This document shows, piece by piece, positions 1-8,751 of a DNA stretch of 64,000 bases. Origin of the DNA: Nocardioides jiangsuensis. Its GTDB lineage: Bacteria > Actinomycetota > Actinomycetes > Propionibacteriales > Nocardioidaceae. The position numbers and the translations under genes are program-made. The first letter of the stretch is position 1, and each line of letters opens with the position of its first letter. Under the pieces are notes generated by a model. The model was not told where the DNA came from. It did no database searches and was given only the letters and a program-made list of their open reading frames with translations. The stretch lies in the NCBI RefSeq assembly GCF_019679455.1, contig NZ_JAIEZQ010000001.1:1178001-1242000 (forward strand). The letters are read 5' to 3'.

Positions 1-2
1 TC

Positions 3-428
3 GCGGCCGACGGCGACTTCCTCACCGCGTACGCCGCCTCGAAGTTCGGCGTCGAGGGGTTCATGGAGGGCCTGGCTCCCGAGGTCGCGCCGTTCGGCAT
101 CCGCACCATGCTCGTCGAGCCCGGCTTCTTCCGCACCGAGCTCCTCACGCCGCAGTCCACGCAGTACGCCGAGCCCTCCATCGAGGACTACGCGGAGCGC
201 ACGACCACGACCGTAGCGGCGTGGAAGGGCATGGACGGCAAGCAAGGCGGGGACCCCGCCAAGCTCGCCGGCGCGCTGGTGCGGCTGGCCGGGGTCGAGG
301 AGCCCCCGGCACGCTTCGCCGCCGGCGCCGACGCCGTGACCACCTTCGAACAGAAGGCCGGCGAGCTCCTCGCCCAGGCCGACGCCCACCGCGGGCTGTC
401 CACCAGCCTCGCCCACGACGACGCCTGA
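3..428 (+). CDS. Short-chain dehydrogenase/reductase, C-terminal part (cut by window edge)
   Basis: The reading frame is open from the left edge, so the N-terminal Rossmann glycine motif is outside the window. The visible part begins just before the classical SDR catalytic motif YxxxK (YAASK at codons 10-14), followed by the conserved PG turn in [10 protein letters not shown]. This is the usual C-terminal half of an NAD(P)-dependent oxidoreductase. The C-terminal tail, with an aromatic/acidic substrate-binding region, gives no substrate clue. The gene ends about 400 bp before the convergent dctA gene. Family assignment is firm; substrate is unknown. Confidence 0.85.
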   Translation, partial: AADGDFLTAYAASKFGVEGFMEGLAPEVAPFGIRTMLVEPGFFRTELLTPQSTQYAEPSIEDYAERTTTTVAAWKGMDGKQGGDPAKLAGALVRLAGVEEPPARFAAGADAVTTFEQKAGELLAQADAHRGLSTSLAHDDA

Positions 429-720
429 GCCAGAAGCCGTCGCCGTCCCTGCAGCCGGGACACACCAGTGAGCGCAGGGCCCGGTCCGTCGTACCTGCGC
501 CCTCGGCTCGCGGGCGGCGGGGACCTTCGCCGCCGCGGGCCGGGCCGTTCGGCTCTGACCCCGGGAGCGACGGCGGGGTGGAATGGAGATGACGAGGAGG
601 ATCCCCTCCGGAACACGGGAGCGGTTGTTCCGCACGTGGAGTTTCGGTCCGTGCATAACGGTTCGGGTCCTCCTCGCCTCTGCGTTCCCGCGGCCGGATG
701 CGGCGGGCCGGAGACGGGAC

Positions 721-752
721 AGGAGGCCGGACCCTGGTGGGTCCGGCCTCCT
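721..752. terminator. Perfect 14-bp hairpin between convergent genes
   Basis: Arms at 721-734 and 739-752 are perfectly complementary (AGGAGGCCGGACCC and its reverse complement) around a 4-nt loop TGGT. No U-tract follows on either strand. The hairpin sits in the gap between the SDR gene (+, ends 428) and dctA (-, ends 845), so it could stop transcription from both sides. The rest of 429-844 is GC-rich and shows no credible gene. Confidence 0.6.
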
Positions 753-804
753 GCGCGTGCGGTGTCTCTCGTGCCGTTGCCGGTGGCGCTGCGGCCCGGG
801 CGCT

Positions 805-847
805 GCGGCGGGGGCTCAGCGGCGGGGGCTCAGCGGCGGGGGGCTCA
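805..847. repeat. Three tandem 14/14/15-bp units at the dctA stop codon
   Basis: The unit GCGGCGGGGGCTCA occurs at 805-818 and 819-832, and with one extra G at 833-847. Each unit contains TCA, which is TGA on the minus strand. The copy at 845-847 is the dctA stop codon, and the one at 830-832 is in the same frame five codons later. It looks like replication-slippage expansion at the gene end and is probably neutral. Confidence 0.6.
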
Positions 848-2257
848 GCGGCCGGCGGGCACCTCGGCGCGGGCATGGTCGTGGGCCGGGGCGTGCGCAC
901 CGTTCGGGTGGTGGTCGCCGTGGTCGTCGTGGGATCCGTGGTCGTCGAGCATCGTGGTCTCGTCGAACGGCTCCCTGCCCTCGAGCACCCGGTCGAGGCG
1001 CTCGCGGTCGAGGCCGCCGGTCCAGGAGCCGATCAGCACGGTGGCCACCGAGTTGCCCGCGAAGTTGGTCAGCGCGCGGGCCTCGGACATGAACCGGTCG
1101 ATACCGACGATCAGGCCGACGCCGTCCACCAGGTCGGGGCGGTGCGAGGCGAGCCCGCCGGCCAGGGTGGCCAGGCCGGCGCCGGTGACGCCCGCGGCAC
1201 CCTTCGAGGCGATGATCATGAAGACCAGCAGCGAGATCTGCTCGCCGATGCTCAGCGGGTCACCGAGCGCGGAGGCGATGAACAGCGACGCCATGGTCAG
1301 GTAGATCGCGGTGCCGTCGAGGTTGAAGGAGTACCCGGTCGGCACCACCACGCCCACGGTCGTCTTGTCGATGCCGGCGTGCTCCATCTTCGCGATCAGC
1401 CGCGGCAGGGCCGACTCCGAGGACGAGGTCGACAGGATCAGCAGGAACTCGCGTCCGAGGTAGCGCAGCAGCTTGAACAGGTTCACGCCGGTGGCGAGCT
1501 TGAGCACCGCGCCGAGGATGATGAACACGAAGACCGCGCAGGTCACGTAGAAGCCGAACATGATCACGGCGAGGCTCTGCAGGGCGTCGACGCCGGTCTC
1601 GCCGACGACGGCGGCGATGGCGCCGAACGCGCCGACGGGGGCGGCCCACATGATCATCGCCAGCACCCGGAAGACCACGCGCTGCAGGTGCTCGATGCCG
1701 CGGATCACCGGGGCCGCGGGACGGCCCATCATCTGCAGGGCGAAGCCGACGAGCAGTGCGACGAGCAGGGTCTGCAGGATCTCGCCGGAGGTGACGGCGG
1801 AGAACAGCGAGTCGGGGACGATCCCGAGCACGAAGTCGGTGGTGCTCTCGCTGGCGCCTGCCGCCTGCTCCTTGCCCGCGGCGGCGACCTCGTCGTTGAG
1901 CTGGAGGCCCTCGCCGGGCTTGAGGATGTTGCCCACGACCAGGCCGATCGCCAGTGCCACCGTGGACATGGTCAGGAAGTAGGCGAGCGCGAGGCCGCCG
2001 ACCTTGCCGACCCGGGCGGCGCTGCGCACCGACCCGACGCCGAGCACGATCGTGCAGAAGATGACCGGCTGGATCATCATCTTGATCAGCGCGACGAAGG
2101 CCTCGCCGAGCGGCTTGAGCCCCACCGCGAACGCGGGGAACAGGAAGCCCACGATGATGCCGAGGATGACCGCGCCGATCACCGCGAGATACAGGTAGTG
2201 GGTGCGGTCCTTCTTCGTCGCCGGTGCCGGCGGAGCCGGGTCGTGTGCCGTCGTCAT
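845..2257 (-). CDS. dctA: C4-dicarboxylate/cation symporter (DctA-type, DAACS family)
   Basis: 470-residue integral membrane protein for uptake of succinate, fumarate or malate with protons or sodium. Family hallmarks are visible: the serine-rich stretch SSSESALPRL, the PTGYSFNLDGTAIY segment and the glycine-rich KGAAGVTGAG segment that form the substrate site in this superfamily, plus about eight hydrophobic segments. The C-terminus is an unusual His/Asp-rich tail (many HDDHGDHH-like residues), which could bind metal or be disordered. The ATG at 2257 was chosen over an upstream in-frame start at 2374 because it is preceded by GAAGGG and starts just before the conserved region. It is divergent from a CitA/DcuS-type kinase and regulator, its probable controllers. 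Confidence 0.9.
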   Translation of the reverse strand: MTTAHDPAPPAPATKKDRTHYLYLAVIGAVILGIIVGFLFPAFAVGLKPLGEAFVALIKMMIQPVIFCTIVLGVGSVRSAARVGKVGGLALAYFLTMSTVALAIGLVVGNILKPGEGLQLNDEVAAAGKEQAAGASESTTDFVLGIVPDSLFSAVTSGEILQTLLVALLVGFALQMMGRPAAPVIRGIEHLQRVVFRVLAMIMWAAPVGAFGAIAAVVGETGVDALQSLAVIMFGFYVTCAVFVFIILGAVLKLATGVNLFKLLRYLGREFLLILSTSSSESALPRLIAKMEHAGIDKTTVGVVVPTGYSFNLDGTAIYLTMASLFIASALGDPLSIGEQISLLVFMIIASKGAAGVTGAGLATLAGGLASHRPDLVDGVGLIVGIDRFMSEARALTNFAGNSVATVLIGSWTGGLDRERLDRVLEGREPFDETTMLDDHGSHDDHGDHHPNGAHAPAHDHARAEVPAGR

Positions 2258-2367
2258 GGGTCTGCCCTTCGTGTGTTCGGAGGTTCCGACCCCATCGTCG
2301 GTACCCGCTGTGACTGCCGTCACGCTTGCGTTCGTTGTGTTCACGCACCGTCCGGCACAATGCGCAC
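2258..2367. promoter_or_regulatory. Divergent promoter region dctA / sensor kinase
   Basis: This 110-bp gap must contain both promoters. On the plus strand TTGTGT (2335-2340) and ACAATG (2357-2362) are spaced by 16 bp as a plausible -35/-10 pair. Transcription would then begin at or next to the GTG at 2368, giving a leaderless kinase mRNA. The response regulator of the pair probably binds here, by analogy with DctR/CitB systems; no clear dyad was identified. Confidence 0.4.
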
Positions 2368-3978
2368 GTGGCATGGCTGAGGACGCGCAGGCGCCCGCTC
2401 ACGGTGGCCCAGCAGATCTTCCTGCTGCAGAGCCTGATGGTGCTGGCTGTCGTCGTCGCCGCGGTCTCCCTCGCGTACGTCGACGCGCGGCGTGCGCAGC
2501 TCGACGGCGCGCGTGACCGCACCGTTGCGGTCGCCGAGGCCGTGGCGGACGCGCCCACCGTACGCAACGCCCTCACCTCCGAGGACCCCAGCCGGGTGAT
2601 CCAGCGCTACGCCGAGCAGGTCCGCGTCGACTCGGGCACCGACTTCGTGGTGGTGATGGGCCTCGACCGCACCCGCTACTCCCACCCCGACCCCGCGCAG
2701 CTCGGCCGGTCCTTCATCGGCGACCTCGGTACGGCGCCCGAGGGCGAGGTGTTCACCCAGGAGTACACCGGCACGCTCGGGCCCTCGATGCGCGCCGTGG
2801 TTCCGGTGTTCGACCGCGGCGAGGTGGTCGCGCTGGTCTCCTCGGGGATCACGCTGGACCGGGTCGAGCGGGAGCTCGAGCCGCGGCTGGTGCTGATCGC
2901 GGCCGCCGCGCTGGCCGTGCTCGCGCTCGGTGCCTTCGGCGCCTGGCTGATCAGCCGGCGGCTCCGCCGGCAGACCCACGGGATGGGCGCCGCGGAGATC
3001 ACCCGGATGTACGAGTACTACGACGCCGTGCTCCACTCGGTCCGGGAGGGGCTGCTGCTCGTCGACACCGAGGGCCGGGTGCCGCTGGTGAACGACGAGG
3101 CCGCGCGGCTGCTCTCGCTCACCGGCCGGGTGGTCGGACGCCCCGTCGACTCGCTGGGCCTGCCCGATTCGCTGACCCGGTCGGTGCTGTCGACCGACCC
3201 GCGGCCCGACGAGATCCACCTCGTCGACGACCGGGTGCTCGTGGTGAACCAGTCGCCGGCCACCTGGCAGGGCGTCCAGGTCGGCTGGGTGGTGACGCTG
3301 CGTGACCACACCGACATCCGGGCGGTGGCCGGCGAGCTCGACACCGTGCGCGGCCTGGCCGAGTCCCTGCGCTCGCAGAACCACGAGGCGGCCAACCGGT
3401 TGCACACCGTGGTCTCCCTGATCGAGATCGGCCGCACCGAGCAGGCGCTGGAGTTCGCGACCGCCGAGCTCGCGGCCGCGCAGCAGCTGACCGACCGGGT
3501 GGTCGGCGCGGTCGAGGAGCCCGTGGTCGCCGCGCTGCTGCTCGGCAAGAGCGCCCAGGCCGCCGAGCGCGGCGTGGAGCTCGCCATCACCGAGTCCACG
3601 AGCGTGCACGACCTGTTCGTCGAGCCGCGCGACATGGTGACCCTGCTCGGCAACCTCCTCGACAACGCGCTCGACGCGGTGACCGAGTGCGCCGAGCGCC
3701 GGATCGAGGTCGACCTGGTCGCCGACGCCGCGGAGCTGCGGCTCCGGGTCGAAGACAGCGGCCCGGGCCTGCCGCCCGGTCTCGCGGACCGGGTCTTCGA
3801 CCGGGGCTGGTCGACCAAGACCGCGGACGGCCCGGTGGGCCGCGGGCTCGGCCTGGCGCTGGTCGGCCGGGTGGTGCGCGCGTACGACGGGACGGTCGAC
3901 GTACGCACCTCCCACCTCGGCGGTGCCGCGTTCCACGTCCGGCTGCACCCCCGGCCGACAGCGGGAGGCCGCTCGTGA
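2368..3978 (+). CDS. Sensor histidine kinase, CitA/DcuS (dicarboxylate-sensing) type
   Basis: 536 residues from the GTG at 2368, chosen over a longer in-frame start at 2326 because the latter would put basic, non-conserved residues ahead of the first membrane helix. Order: TM helix at about residues 16-36, extracytoplasmic PAS-like sensor to about 174, second TM at 175-196, cytoplasmic PAS at about 215-315, phospho-acceptor region with NHEAANRLH (His339 likely phosphorylated), and an ATPase domain with N-box NLLDNALDAV, G1 EDSGPGLP and G2 GRGLGLALV. This architecture is typical of the CitA/DcuS/DctS family. It overlaps the downstream regulator by 4 bp (GTGA) and lies divergent from dctA, so a role in dicarboxylate sensing is a strong inference. 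Confidence 0.9.
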   Translation: MAWLRTRRRPLTVAQQIFLLQSLMVLAVVVAAVSLAYVDARRAQLDGARDRTVAVAEAVADAPTVRNALTSEDPSRVIQRYAEQVRVDSGTDFVVVMGLDRTRYSHPDPAQLGRSFIGDLGTAPEGEVFTQEYTGTLGPSMRAVVPVFDRGEVVALVSSGITLDRVERELEPRLVLIAAAALAVLALGAFGAWLISRRLRRQTHGMGAAEITRMYEYYDAVLHSVREGLLLVDTEGRVPLVNDEAARLLSLTGRVVGRPVDSLGLPDSLTRSVLSTDPRPDEIHLVDDRVLVVNQSPATWQGVQVGWVVTLRDHTDIRAVAGELDTVRGLAESLRSQNHEAANRLHTVVSLIEIGRTEQALEFATAELAAAQQLTDRVVGAVEEPVVAALLLGKSAQAAERGVELAITESTSVHDLFVEPRDMVTLLGNLLDNALDAVTECAERRIEVDLVADAAELRLRVEDSGPGLPPGLADRVFDRGWSTKTADGPVGRGLGLALVGRVVRAYDGTVDVRTSHLGGAAFHVRLHPRPTAGGRS

Positions 3979-4679
3979 CGGTCCGGGTCCTGATCGTGGA
4001 GGACGAGGAGATCGCGGCGCTCGCGCACGCGGAGTACGTCGGCCGGGTCGACGGGTTCGAGGTCGCCGGGGTGACCCGGTCCGCCGGGGAGGCGATGCGC
4101 CACCTGCGCCGCGACCCCCGGGTGGACCTGGTCCTGCTCGACATGCACCTGCCCGACGGGCACGGGCTCGGGCTGCTGCAGTCGATGCGCTCGGCCGGGA
4201 TCCTGTGCGACGTGATCGCGGTGACCTCCGCCCGGGACCTCGACGTGGTCCGCCAGGCGGTGTCGCAGGGCGTGGTGCAGTACCTGCTCAAGCCGTTCAC
4301 GTTCGCCGGCTTCCGCTCCAAGCTGCTCCAGTACGCCGCCTACCGCGAGCGGCTGGGCGCCACCGAGGAGCAGGTGGTGCAGGAGGAGGTCGACGAGCTG
4401 ATCGGGCTGCTGCGCACCGGCGCCGGCGACGCCCCGCTGCCGAAGGGGATGAGCGCCGACACGCTGCGGGAGGTCACCACCGCCGTACGGTCCGGCGGTG
4501 GGCTGTCCGCATCGGAGGTGGCCGGCCGGATCGGCGCCTCCCGGGTCACCGCGCGGCGGTACCTCGAACACCTCGCGGAGATGCGCCTCGTGGACCGGCG
4601 GACCCGGTACGGCGGCAGCGGGAGGCCCGAGGTGGAGTACCGCTGGCGCGGCCAGGACGGCCCCGGCTCAGCGGGCTGA
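3975..4679 (+). CDS. Response regulator, CitB/DctR type
   Basis: 234 residues. Receiver domain with acidic pocket EDEE near residue 9, phospho-acceptor Asp56 (LLDMHLPDG), Thr84 and Lys106 (YLLKPF). The C-terminal part has a helix-turn-helix at about 178-200 (LSASEVAGRIGASRVTARRY), as in CitB/DcuR-like regulators rather than OmpR or NarL types. The GTG start overlaps the kinase TGA by 4 bp, indicating translational coupling. The partner kinase and nearby dctA suggest it activates dicarboxylate uptake. Its last 12 bp overlap the convergent lepB gene. Confidence 0.9.
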   Translation: MTVRVLIVEDEEIAALAHAEYVGRVDGFEVAGVTRSAGEAMRHLRRDPRVDLVLLDMHLPDGHGLGLLQSMRSAGILCDVIAVTSARDLDVVRQAVSQGVVQYLLKPFTFAGFRSKLLQYAAYRERLGATEEQVVQEEVDELIGLLRTGAGDAPLPKGMSADTLREVTTAVRSGGGLSASEVAGRIGASRVTARRYLEHLAEMRLVDRRTRYGGSGRPEVEYRWRGQDGPGSAG

Positions 4680-5339
4680 GTCGCCGACGCTCGCGAAGGT
4701 CTCCGGCGGCTCGAGCCGCTGCCACCGGTCGGCGGGCCACACGACCGCCCACACCTTGCCGACCACCGCGTCGACCGGTACCGAGCCGTTCCCGGCCTCC
4801 TGCATGTGGAAGCGGGAGTCCTCGCTGTTGGACCGGTTGTCGCCCATCATCCACAGGGATTCCTCGGGTACGACGACGTCGAACTCCCGCTGCGAGGGGC
4901 GCACGCCGTCGCGCAGGTAGGCCGACTCCTCGAGGGGGTCGCCGTTCACCGTCACCCGGCCCCGCGCGTCGCAACAGGCCACCTCGTCGCCGCCGACCCC
5001 GATCACGCGCTTCACCAGGTGCCCGCCGGTGGGGTAGAGGCCGACGAGGGACAGGGCGCGCGGCAGCCCCTCCAGCTCCGGGCCCGGCGGCAGCCAGCCG
5101 CCGGGGTCGCGGAAGACGACCACGTCGCCGCGCTCGACCTCGCCGCGCCAGAGGGAGACCTTCTCGACGAGGATCCGGTCGTCCTCCTCCAGTTGCGGCA
5201 GCATCGAGGTGGAGGGGACGAAGAACATCTGCGCCACGAACGCCTTCACCAGCACCGACACGGCCAGCGCCAGCACGACCAGGAACAGCACCTCCTGCCA
5301 CCAGGCGGGCTTGGCGCGCGTGCGGTGCTCCCGGCTCAT
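4668..5339 (-). CDS. lepB: Signal peptidase I
   Basis: 223-residue membrane serine protease that removes Sec/Tat signal peptides on the outer face of the membrane. An N-terminal anchor helix (about residues 16-36) is followed by the catalytic serine in PSTSMLP (Ser45), the general-base lysine in VKRVIG (Lys110) and the box E motif GDNRSNSEDSR (166-176). Type I S26 peptidases of actinobacteria have this size. Its 3' end overlaps that of the response regulator. It does not sit in the rpsP-rplS-rnhB context often seen for lepB, so it may be a second copy; this cannot be tested here. Confidence 0.93.
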   Translation of the reverse strand: MSREHRTRAKPAWWQEVLFLVVLALAVSVLVKAFVAQMFFVPSTSMLPQLEEDDRILVEKVSLWRGEVERGDVVVFRDPGGWLPPGPELEGLPRALSLVGLYPTGGHLVKRVIGVGGDEVACCDARGRVTVNGDPLEESAYLRDGVRPSQREFDVVVPEESLWMMGDNRSNSEDSRFHMQEAGNGSVPVDAVVGKVWAVVWPADRWQRLEPPETFASVGDSAR

Positions 5340-5360
5340 GCGCGTGACTCTAGCCCGGCC

Positions 5361-5657
5361 TCAGCCGGTGAGGGCGCGAGTCAGCGCGACGAGCTGGACG
5401 GCGAGGACGACGCCGCCGAGGATCCTCCGGAACGGGTTCGCGCCGCGGGCCACCTCGTCCACCGCCCACACGAGCAGCGCACCGGCGCCGACCCAGCGCA
5501 GGGTGTCCTCGGCGTCCGCGGGGAGATCGGCCAGCCGGACGGCGGCGCACAGTGCCCACACGCCGATCGCGGCGTTCGGCCACTGGCCGACCACGAGCCG
5601 TCCGCTCTCGCGGTCCCGGAACAGCCAGTCGACGACGCCACGGTCACTGCTGCTCAT
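5361..5657 (-). CDS. Small membrane protein, unknown function
   Basis: 98 residues beginning with ATG. The N-terminal third is polar (about residues 1-22); three hydrophobic stretches follow at about 27-42, 52-67 and 76-95. No motif was recognised. It ends 21 bp before the lepB start on the same strand, so it may be cotranscribed with lepB. High-GC codon bias and hydrophobic periodicity support a real gene. Function is unknown. Confidence 0.65.
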   Translation of the reverse strand: MSSSDRGVVDWLFRDRESGRLVVGQWPNAAIGVWALCAAVRLADLPADAEDTLRWVGAGALLVWAVDEVARGANPFRRILGGVVLAVQLVALTRALTG

Positions 5658-5828
5658 GGGTGCTCGTTCCTGGTCGGTTCGGGGTCGGTCGGTGCGGCTG
5701 GCCGGCGCGCGTGCGGGGGACCGAACCGGTCACGTGAGCCGTTGCGGCCCCGATGGACGGCCGGCGCGGGGCCACGACCGCCCAGGTGCGGGGTTGCGGC
5801 CTTGGTGCGCCGTACGACGGGGAGCGGC

Positions 5829-6065
5829 TCAGGCGCCGGGCTGGCCCATGTCGGGCATCCCGTCGACCTTCGGCGACCCGCCGTCCGTCGTACCCGCTTC
5901 GTCCTCGTCCTCGTCGCCGGGCTGGCGGGCCAGCGGGTTCTCCGCCGGACGCAGGTCCTCGGGCAGCTGCTCGTCCTCGATCAGCCCCGTCTCCGGGGGA
6001 GCGGGCGGGCGCCGCTCGTCGCCCGACGGGGTGGAGGTTCCGGTCTCGTTGCTCGACTCGCTCAT
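5829..6065 (-). CDS. Small acidic hydrophilic protein, unknown function
   Basis: 78 residues from the ATG at 6065; an in-frame upstream start would add an unlikely Gly/Arg-rich leader. The product is Pro/Glu/Asp-rich, with no hydrophobic segment and a run of acidic residues (GDEDEDEAG), and is probably intrinsically disordered. Small proteins like this are common in actinobacteria. It lies in the same direction as the fasciclin gene but is separated from it by a strong hairpin at 6131-6163, so it probably has its own promoter. Confidence 0.5.
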   Translation of the reverse strand: MSESSNETGTSTPSGDERRPPAPPETGLIEDEQLPEDLRPAENPLARQPGDEDEDEAGTTDGGSPKVDGMPDMGQPGA

Positions 6066-6130
6066 GGCTGCGTCGTACCCAGCCCGGCCGCCGCCCAAGC
6101 ACGCGCGCAGAAGACGGGCGGACGGACGAC

Positions 6131-6163
6131 GGCGGTGGCCCCTGGTGCACAGGGACCACCGCC
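6131..6163 (-). terminator. Hairpin terminator after the fasciclin gene
   Basis: Arms 6131-6144 and 6150-6163 form a 14-bp stem around the loop GTGCA. On the minus-strand RNA the single non-Watson-Crick position is a G-U pair, whereas on the plus strand it would be a C-A mismatch, so the structure favours minus-strand transcripts. It lies 39 bp past the fasciclin stop codon. No U-run is present, as is common in high-GC actinobacteria. Confidence 0.6.
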
Positions 6164-6201
6164 GGGTCCGGCTCGTCGTTCCGGGCGGCCCCGGAGCGGG
6201 C

Positions 6202-6894
6202 TCACATCTGGGGCATGAGCACCGAGTCGATGAGGTAGACGGTCGCGTTGGCCGTCTGGACGCCGCCGCAGATCACGTTGGCGTCGTTGACCTTGAGGTT
6301 GTCGCCCTCACCGGTCACCTCGACCTTGTCACCCTGCACGGTGGTCTGCATGCCGGTGATCTGGTCGGGAGCGATCTGGCCGGGGACCACGTGGTAGGTC
6401 AGCACGGTGGAGAGCGTGTCGGCGTTCTTCGGCTCGCTCAGCGACTTCACGGTCTTGGCCGGCAGCTTGGCGAACGCGTCGTCGACCGGCGCGAAGACGG
6501 TGAACTCGTCACCGTTGAGGGTGTCGACGAGGTTCACGTCGGGGTTCAGCTTGCCGGAGACCGACGCGGTCAGGGTCTTGAGCAGCGGGTTGTTGCTCGC
6601 GGCCACGGCGACCGGGTCCTCGGCCATGCCGGCCACCGAGCCCGCGCCGTCCGGCACAGCCTTGGCGTAGTCCTCGCAACCGGGGCCGACCAGGTTGGCG
6701 GCGGGGTCCGTGCCGCTCTCGGCCTCCTCCTCCATGGGCTCCTCCATCGGGGACTCCATGGGGGTCTCCTCGGTGGTGGAGCTGCTGCTGCCCGAGCTGG
6801 TCTCGGCGGCGCCCTCGTCGGCTCCGCAGGCGGCGGTCAGCGACAGGGCGGAGACGGCGGCGACGGCGATCGCGGCATTCTTGATGGAGCGCAT
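6202..6894 (-). CDS. Fasciclin-domain lipoprotein (MPT70/MPT83-like)
   Basis: 230 residues. An N-terminal lipoprotein signal with lipobox LTAAC (Cys23) is followed by a Ser/Thr/Glu/Met-rich linker (about 30-65), then one fasciclin (FAS1) domain at about 95-230. The FAS1 H1 box is visible as [15 protein letters not shown] and the YHVVPG motif as [12 protein letters not shown]1 lipoproteins are surface-anchored adhesion-like proteins. In mycobacteria the relatives MPT70/MPT83 belong to the SigK regulon together with a molybdoenzyme; here the upstream gene is also a molybdoenzyme and both carry the same CCATCC/CCGAAC promoter. The ATG at 6894 is the only start that gives a proper signal peptide. 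Confidence 0.92.
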   Translation of the reverse strand: MRSIKNAAIAVAAVSALSLTAACGADEGAAETSSGSSSSTTEETPMESPMEEPMEEEAESGTDPAANLVGPGCEDYAKAVPDGAGSVAGMAEDPVAVAASNNPLLKTLTASVSGKLNPDVNLVDTLNGDEFTVFAPVDDAFAKLPAKTVKSLSEPKNADTLSTVLTYHVVPGQIAPDQITGMQTTVQGDKVEVTGEGDNLKVNDANVICGGVQTANATVYLIDSVLMPQM

Positions 6895-6952
6895 GAGGTG
6901 CTTCCCTTCGATTGGGTGCTGCGAGTTTTCCCTTGCTCTGCTTGCATCTGGG

Positions 6953-6979
6953 GTTCGGTCCCGGGCAAGGGGCGGATGG
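6953..6979 (-). promoter_or_regulatory. SigK-like ECF promoter of the fasciclin gene
   Basis: On the minus strand CCATCC (6979-6974) and CCGAAC (6958-6953) are separated by 15 bp. The same pair with the same spacing and the same GCCCC directly after CCATCC occurs in front of the neighbouring molybdoenzyme gene. Mycobacterial SigK promoters are described as CCATCC with CCGAAT at a slightly longer spacing. Predicted transcription starts near 6946, leaving a 5' UTR of about 50 nt before the ATG. Confidence 0.6.
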
Positions 6980-7001
6980 GTGGGGTCGGGGTTTTTTCTG
7001 G

Positions 7002-8744
7002 TCAGGAGACCGTCACGTTGACGGAGTCCCAGCCGGTGGAGCCGTCCGGCGCGATGGGTGCGCGCTCGGCGGTCTGGGTGTAGCCGGTGGCGTCGGTGGC
7101 GCGGACCTCGAGGGTGTGGTTGCCGGGCTCGGCGTCCCAGTCCAGGACCCACTGCCGCCACGTGTTGACGTTGTCCTGCTCGGCCAGACGGGCCTCCTGC
7201 CAGTCCCCGCCGTCGACGCTGACTTCGACCTTCGCGATGCCGCGGTCCTGGGACCAGGCGACGCCGGCGACGGCGTTCCGGCCGGCCTTCAGCTGGGCGA
7301 AGGAGCGGGGTACGTCGATCCGCGAGGACGTCTTGATCGGCGCCTCCGCCGCGTAGCCCCGGGTCGTCCAGTAGGCCTTGAAGTCCGCGAAGCGGGTGAC
7401 CTCGAGGTCCACGAGCCACTTCGTCGCGGAGACGTAGCCGTAGAGCCCTGGGGTGACCATCCGGACCGGGAACCCGTGCTCGAGCGGCAGCGGCTCGCCG
7501 TTCATCCCGATGGCGACCAGCGCCTCGCGCTCCTCGTCGAGCAGGACCGGCAGCGGGGTGCCCGCGGTGAAGTCGTCGGCGCTGGTGGAGCGGACCGCGT
7601 CGGCGCCGTCCCGGACGCCGGCCTCGCGGAGGAGGTCGCCGATCGGGATCCCGATCCAGGTGGCGTTTCCGACGTACTCGCCGCCGACCGGGTTCGAGAC
7701 GCAGGTCAGCGTGATCCGCCGCTCCACCAGGCGCCGCGCGAGCAGGTCCTGGTAGGTGAGCTCGAGCTCGCGGTCGACCATGCCGTGGATGCGCAGCACG
7801 AAGCCGTCGATCGGCACGTCGGGCACCTCGAGGGCGGTGTCCACCCGGTAGAAGTCGCGGTTCGAGGTCAGGTAGGGGGTGATCCCGGGGACGTCGAGGC
7901 TCGCGCCCGGTGCGAGCGGGGGAGCGGCACTCGCCGGCGCGGGCAGGTCGAGCGCCGACCGCGCCGCGGCGGCCTCGGCACCGCCGAACATCCGGCTGGT
8001 GACGCCCCCGGCGGCGGCGACGGCGCCCACCGCGACGGCGGCCTTGAGGAACGCGCGGCGGTCGAACGCCGGCGGCAGGTCGTCCCCGTCCACCCGGTGC
8101 GGGAGGTGGCTCGGGTGGCGCAGCCGCGGCTTGCCGCCCTCGAGCGTCTCCACCGTGCCGGACCCCGTCGTGCCGGACACCGCCGCGCCGGGCTCGGCGG
8201 AGGCGGTCGCCGGCGAGGGCCTTCCCGTGGCCGGGACCGGGGAGGAGGTGGCTGCGGACCCTTCGCGGTCTTTCGGTGCGACGGGCGTGCGAAGGGCCCG
8301 CAGCAGGAGGAGCAGCGACCCGAGACCCACGGCGACGAGCGCCAGAACAGGAAGGAGTCTCGGGGCCGCCCCCGCTGTGGCGGCGCGGTCGGTCAGTGCC
8401 GCGGCGGCCGAGACCGTGCTGAGCACGAGGAACGCGCCGACGGCGAGGCGTGGGCGGCGGGCGCCCAGGGCGCCGGCGGAGACCGCCAGCACGGTGACGG
8501 TGGCGACCACCCCGCCGATGAGGACAGGTTTGTCCGCGGTGCCGAAGGTCTCGATCGCCCACTCCTTGACCGGACGTGGGGCCGCGTCGACCGCGCGGTT
8601 GGCGACCGCGAACAGCGGGGACGTGACACCGGTGAGCAGCACGGCGACCGCCTCCGCGGCGGCCACCCCCGCGGCACCGGCGAGCAGACCGGCGACGCCC
8701 CCGGCGACGACGGGGCTGGTGCCGGGCGACCTGTGTGATCCCAT
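7002..8744 (-). CDS. Membrane-anchored sulfite-oxidase-family molybdopterin oxidoreductase
   Basis: 580 residues. The N-terminal part has four hydrophobic helices (about residues 12-40, 75-95, 100-120 and 130-150), then a polar linker, then a twin-arginine-like motif [10 protein letters not shown] near 228-237 followed by a hydrophobic stretch. The C-terminal half is the sulfite oxidase/YedY molybdopterin domain, with the predicted Mo-coordinating cysteine in [16 protein letters not shown] (about Cys348), followed by a dimerisation/Ig-like domain with [20 protein letters not shown]. The catalytic domain is predicted to be outside the membrane. The ATG at 8744 was chosen because a SigK-like promoter ends 7 bp upstream, implying a leaderless message; an in-frame GTG at 8765 lies inside that promoter. 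Substrate unknown. Confidence 0.9.
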   Translation of the reverse strand: MGSHRSPGTSPVVAGGVAGLLAGAAGVAAAEAVAVLLTGVTSPLFAVANRAVDAAPRPVKEWAIETFGTADKPVLIGGVVATVTVLAVSAGALGARRPRLAVGAFLVLSTVSAAAALTDRAATAGAAPRLLPVLALVAVGLGSLLLLLRALRTPVAPKDREGSAATSSPVPATGRPSPATASAEPGAAVSGTTGSGTVETLEGGKPRLRHPSHLPHRVDGDDLPPAFDRRAFLKAAVAVGAVAAAGGVTSRMFGGAEAAAARSALDLPAPASAAPPLAPGASLDVPGITPYLTSNRDFYRVDTALEVPDVPIDGFVLRIHGMVDRELELTYQDLLARRLVERRITLTCVSNPVGGEYVGNATWIGIPIGDLLREAGVRDGADAVRSTSADDFTAGTPLPVLLDEEREALVAIGMNGEPLPLEHGFPVRMVTPGLYGYVSATKWLVDLEVTRFADFKAYWTTRGYAAEAPIKTSSRIDVPRSFAQLKAGRNAVAGVAWSQDRGIAKVEVSVDGGDWQEARLAEQDNVNTWRQWVLDWDAEPGNHTLEVRATDATGYTQTAERAPIAPDGSTGWDSVNVTVS

Positions 8745-8751
8745 GTGGCGG

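Noticed and set aside
698-2380. Long plus-strand frames antisense to dctA and similar giant frames at 14286-17192, 41364-44537 and 36042-38150
   Set aside because: Compositions of His/Gln/Asp/Arg-rich low-complexity text and complete overlap with well-supported genes on the other strand mark them as GC-bias shadows.
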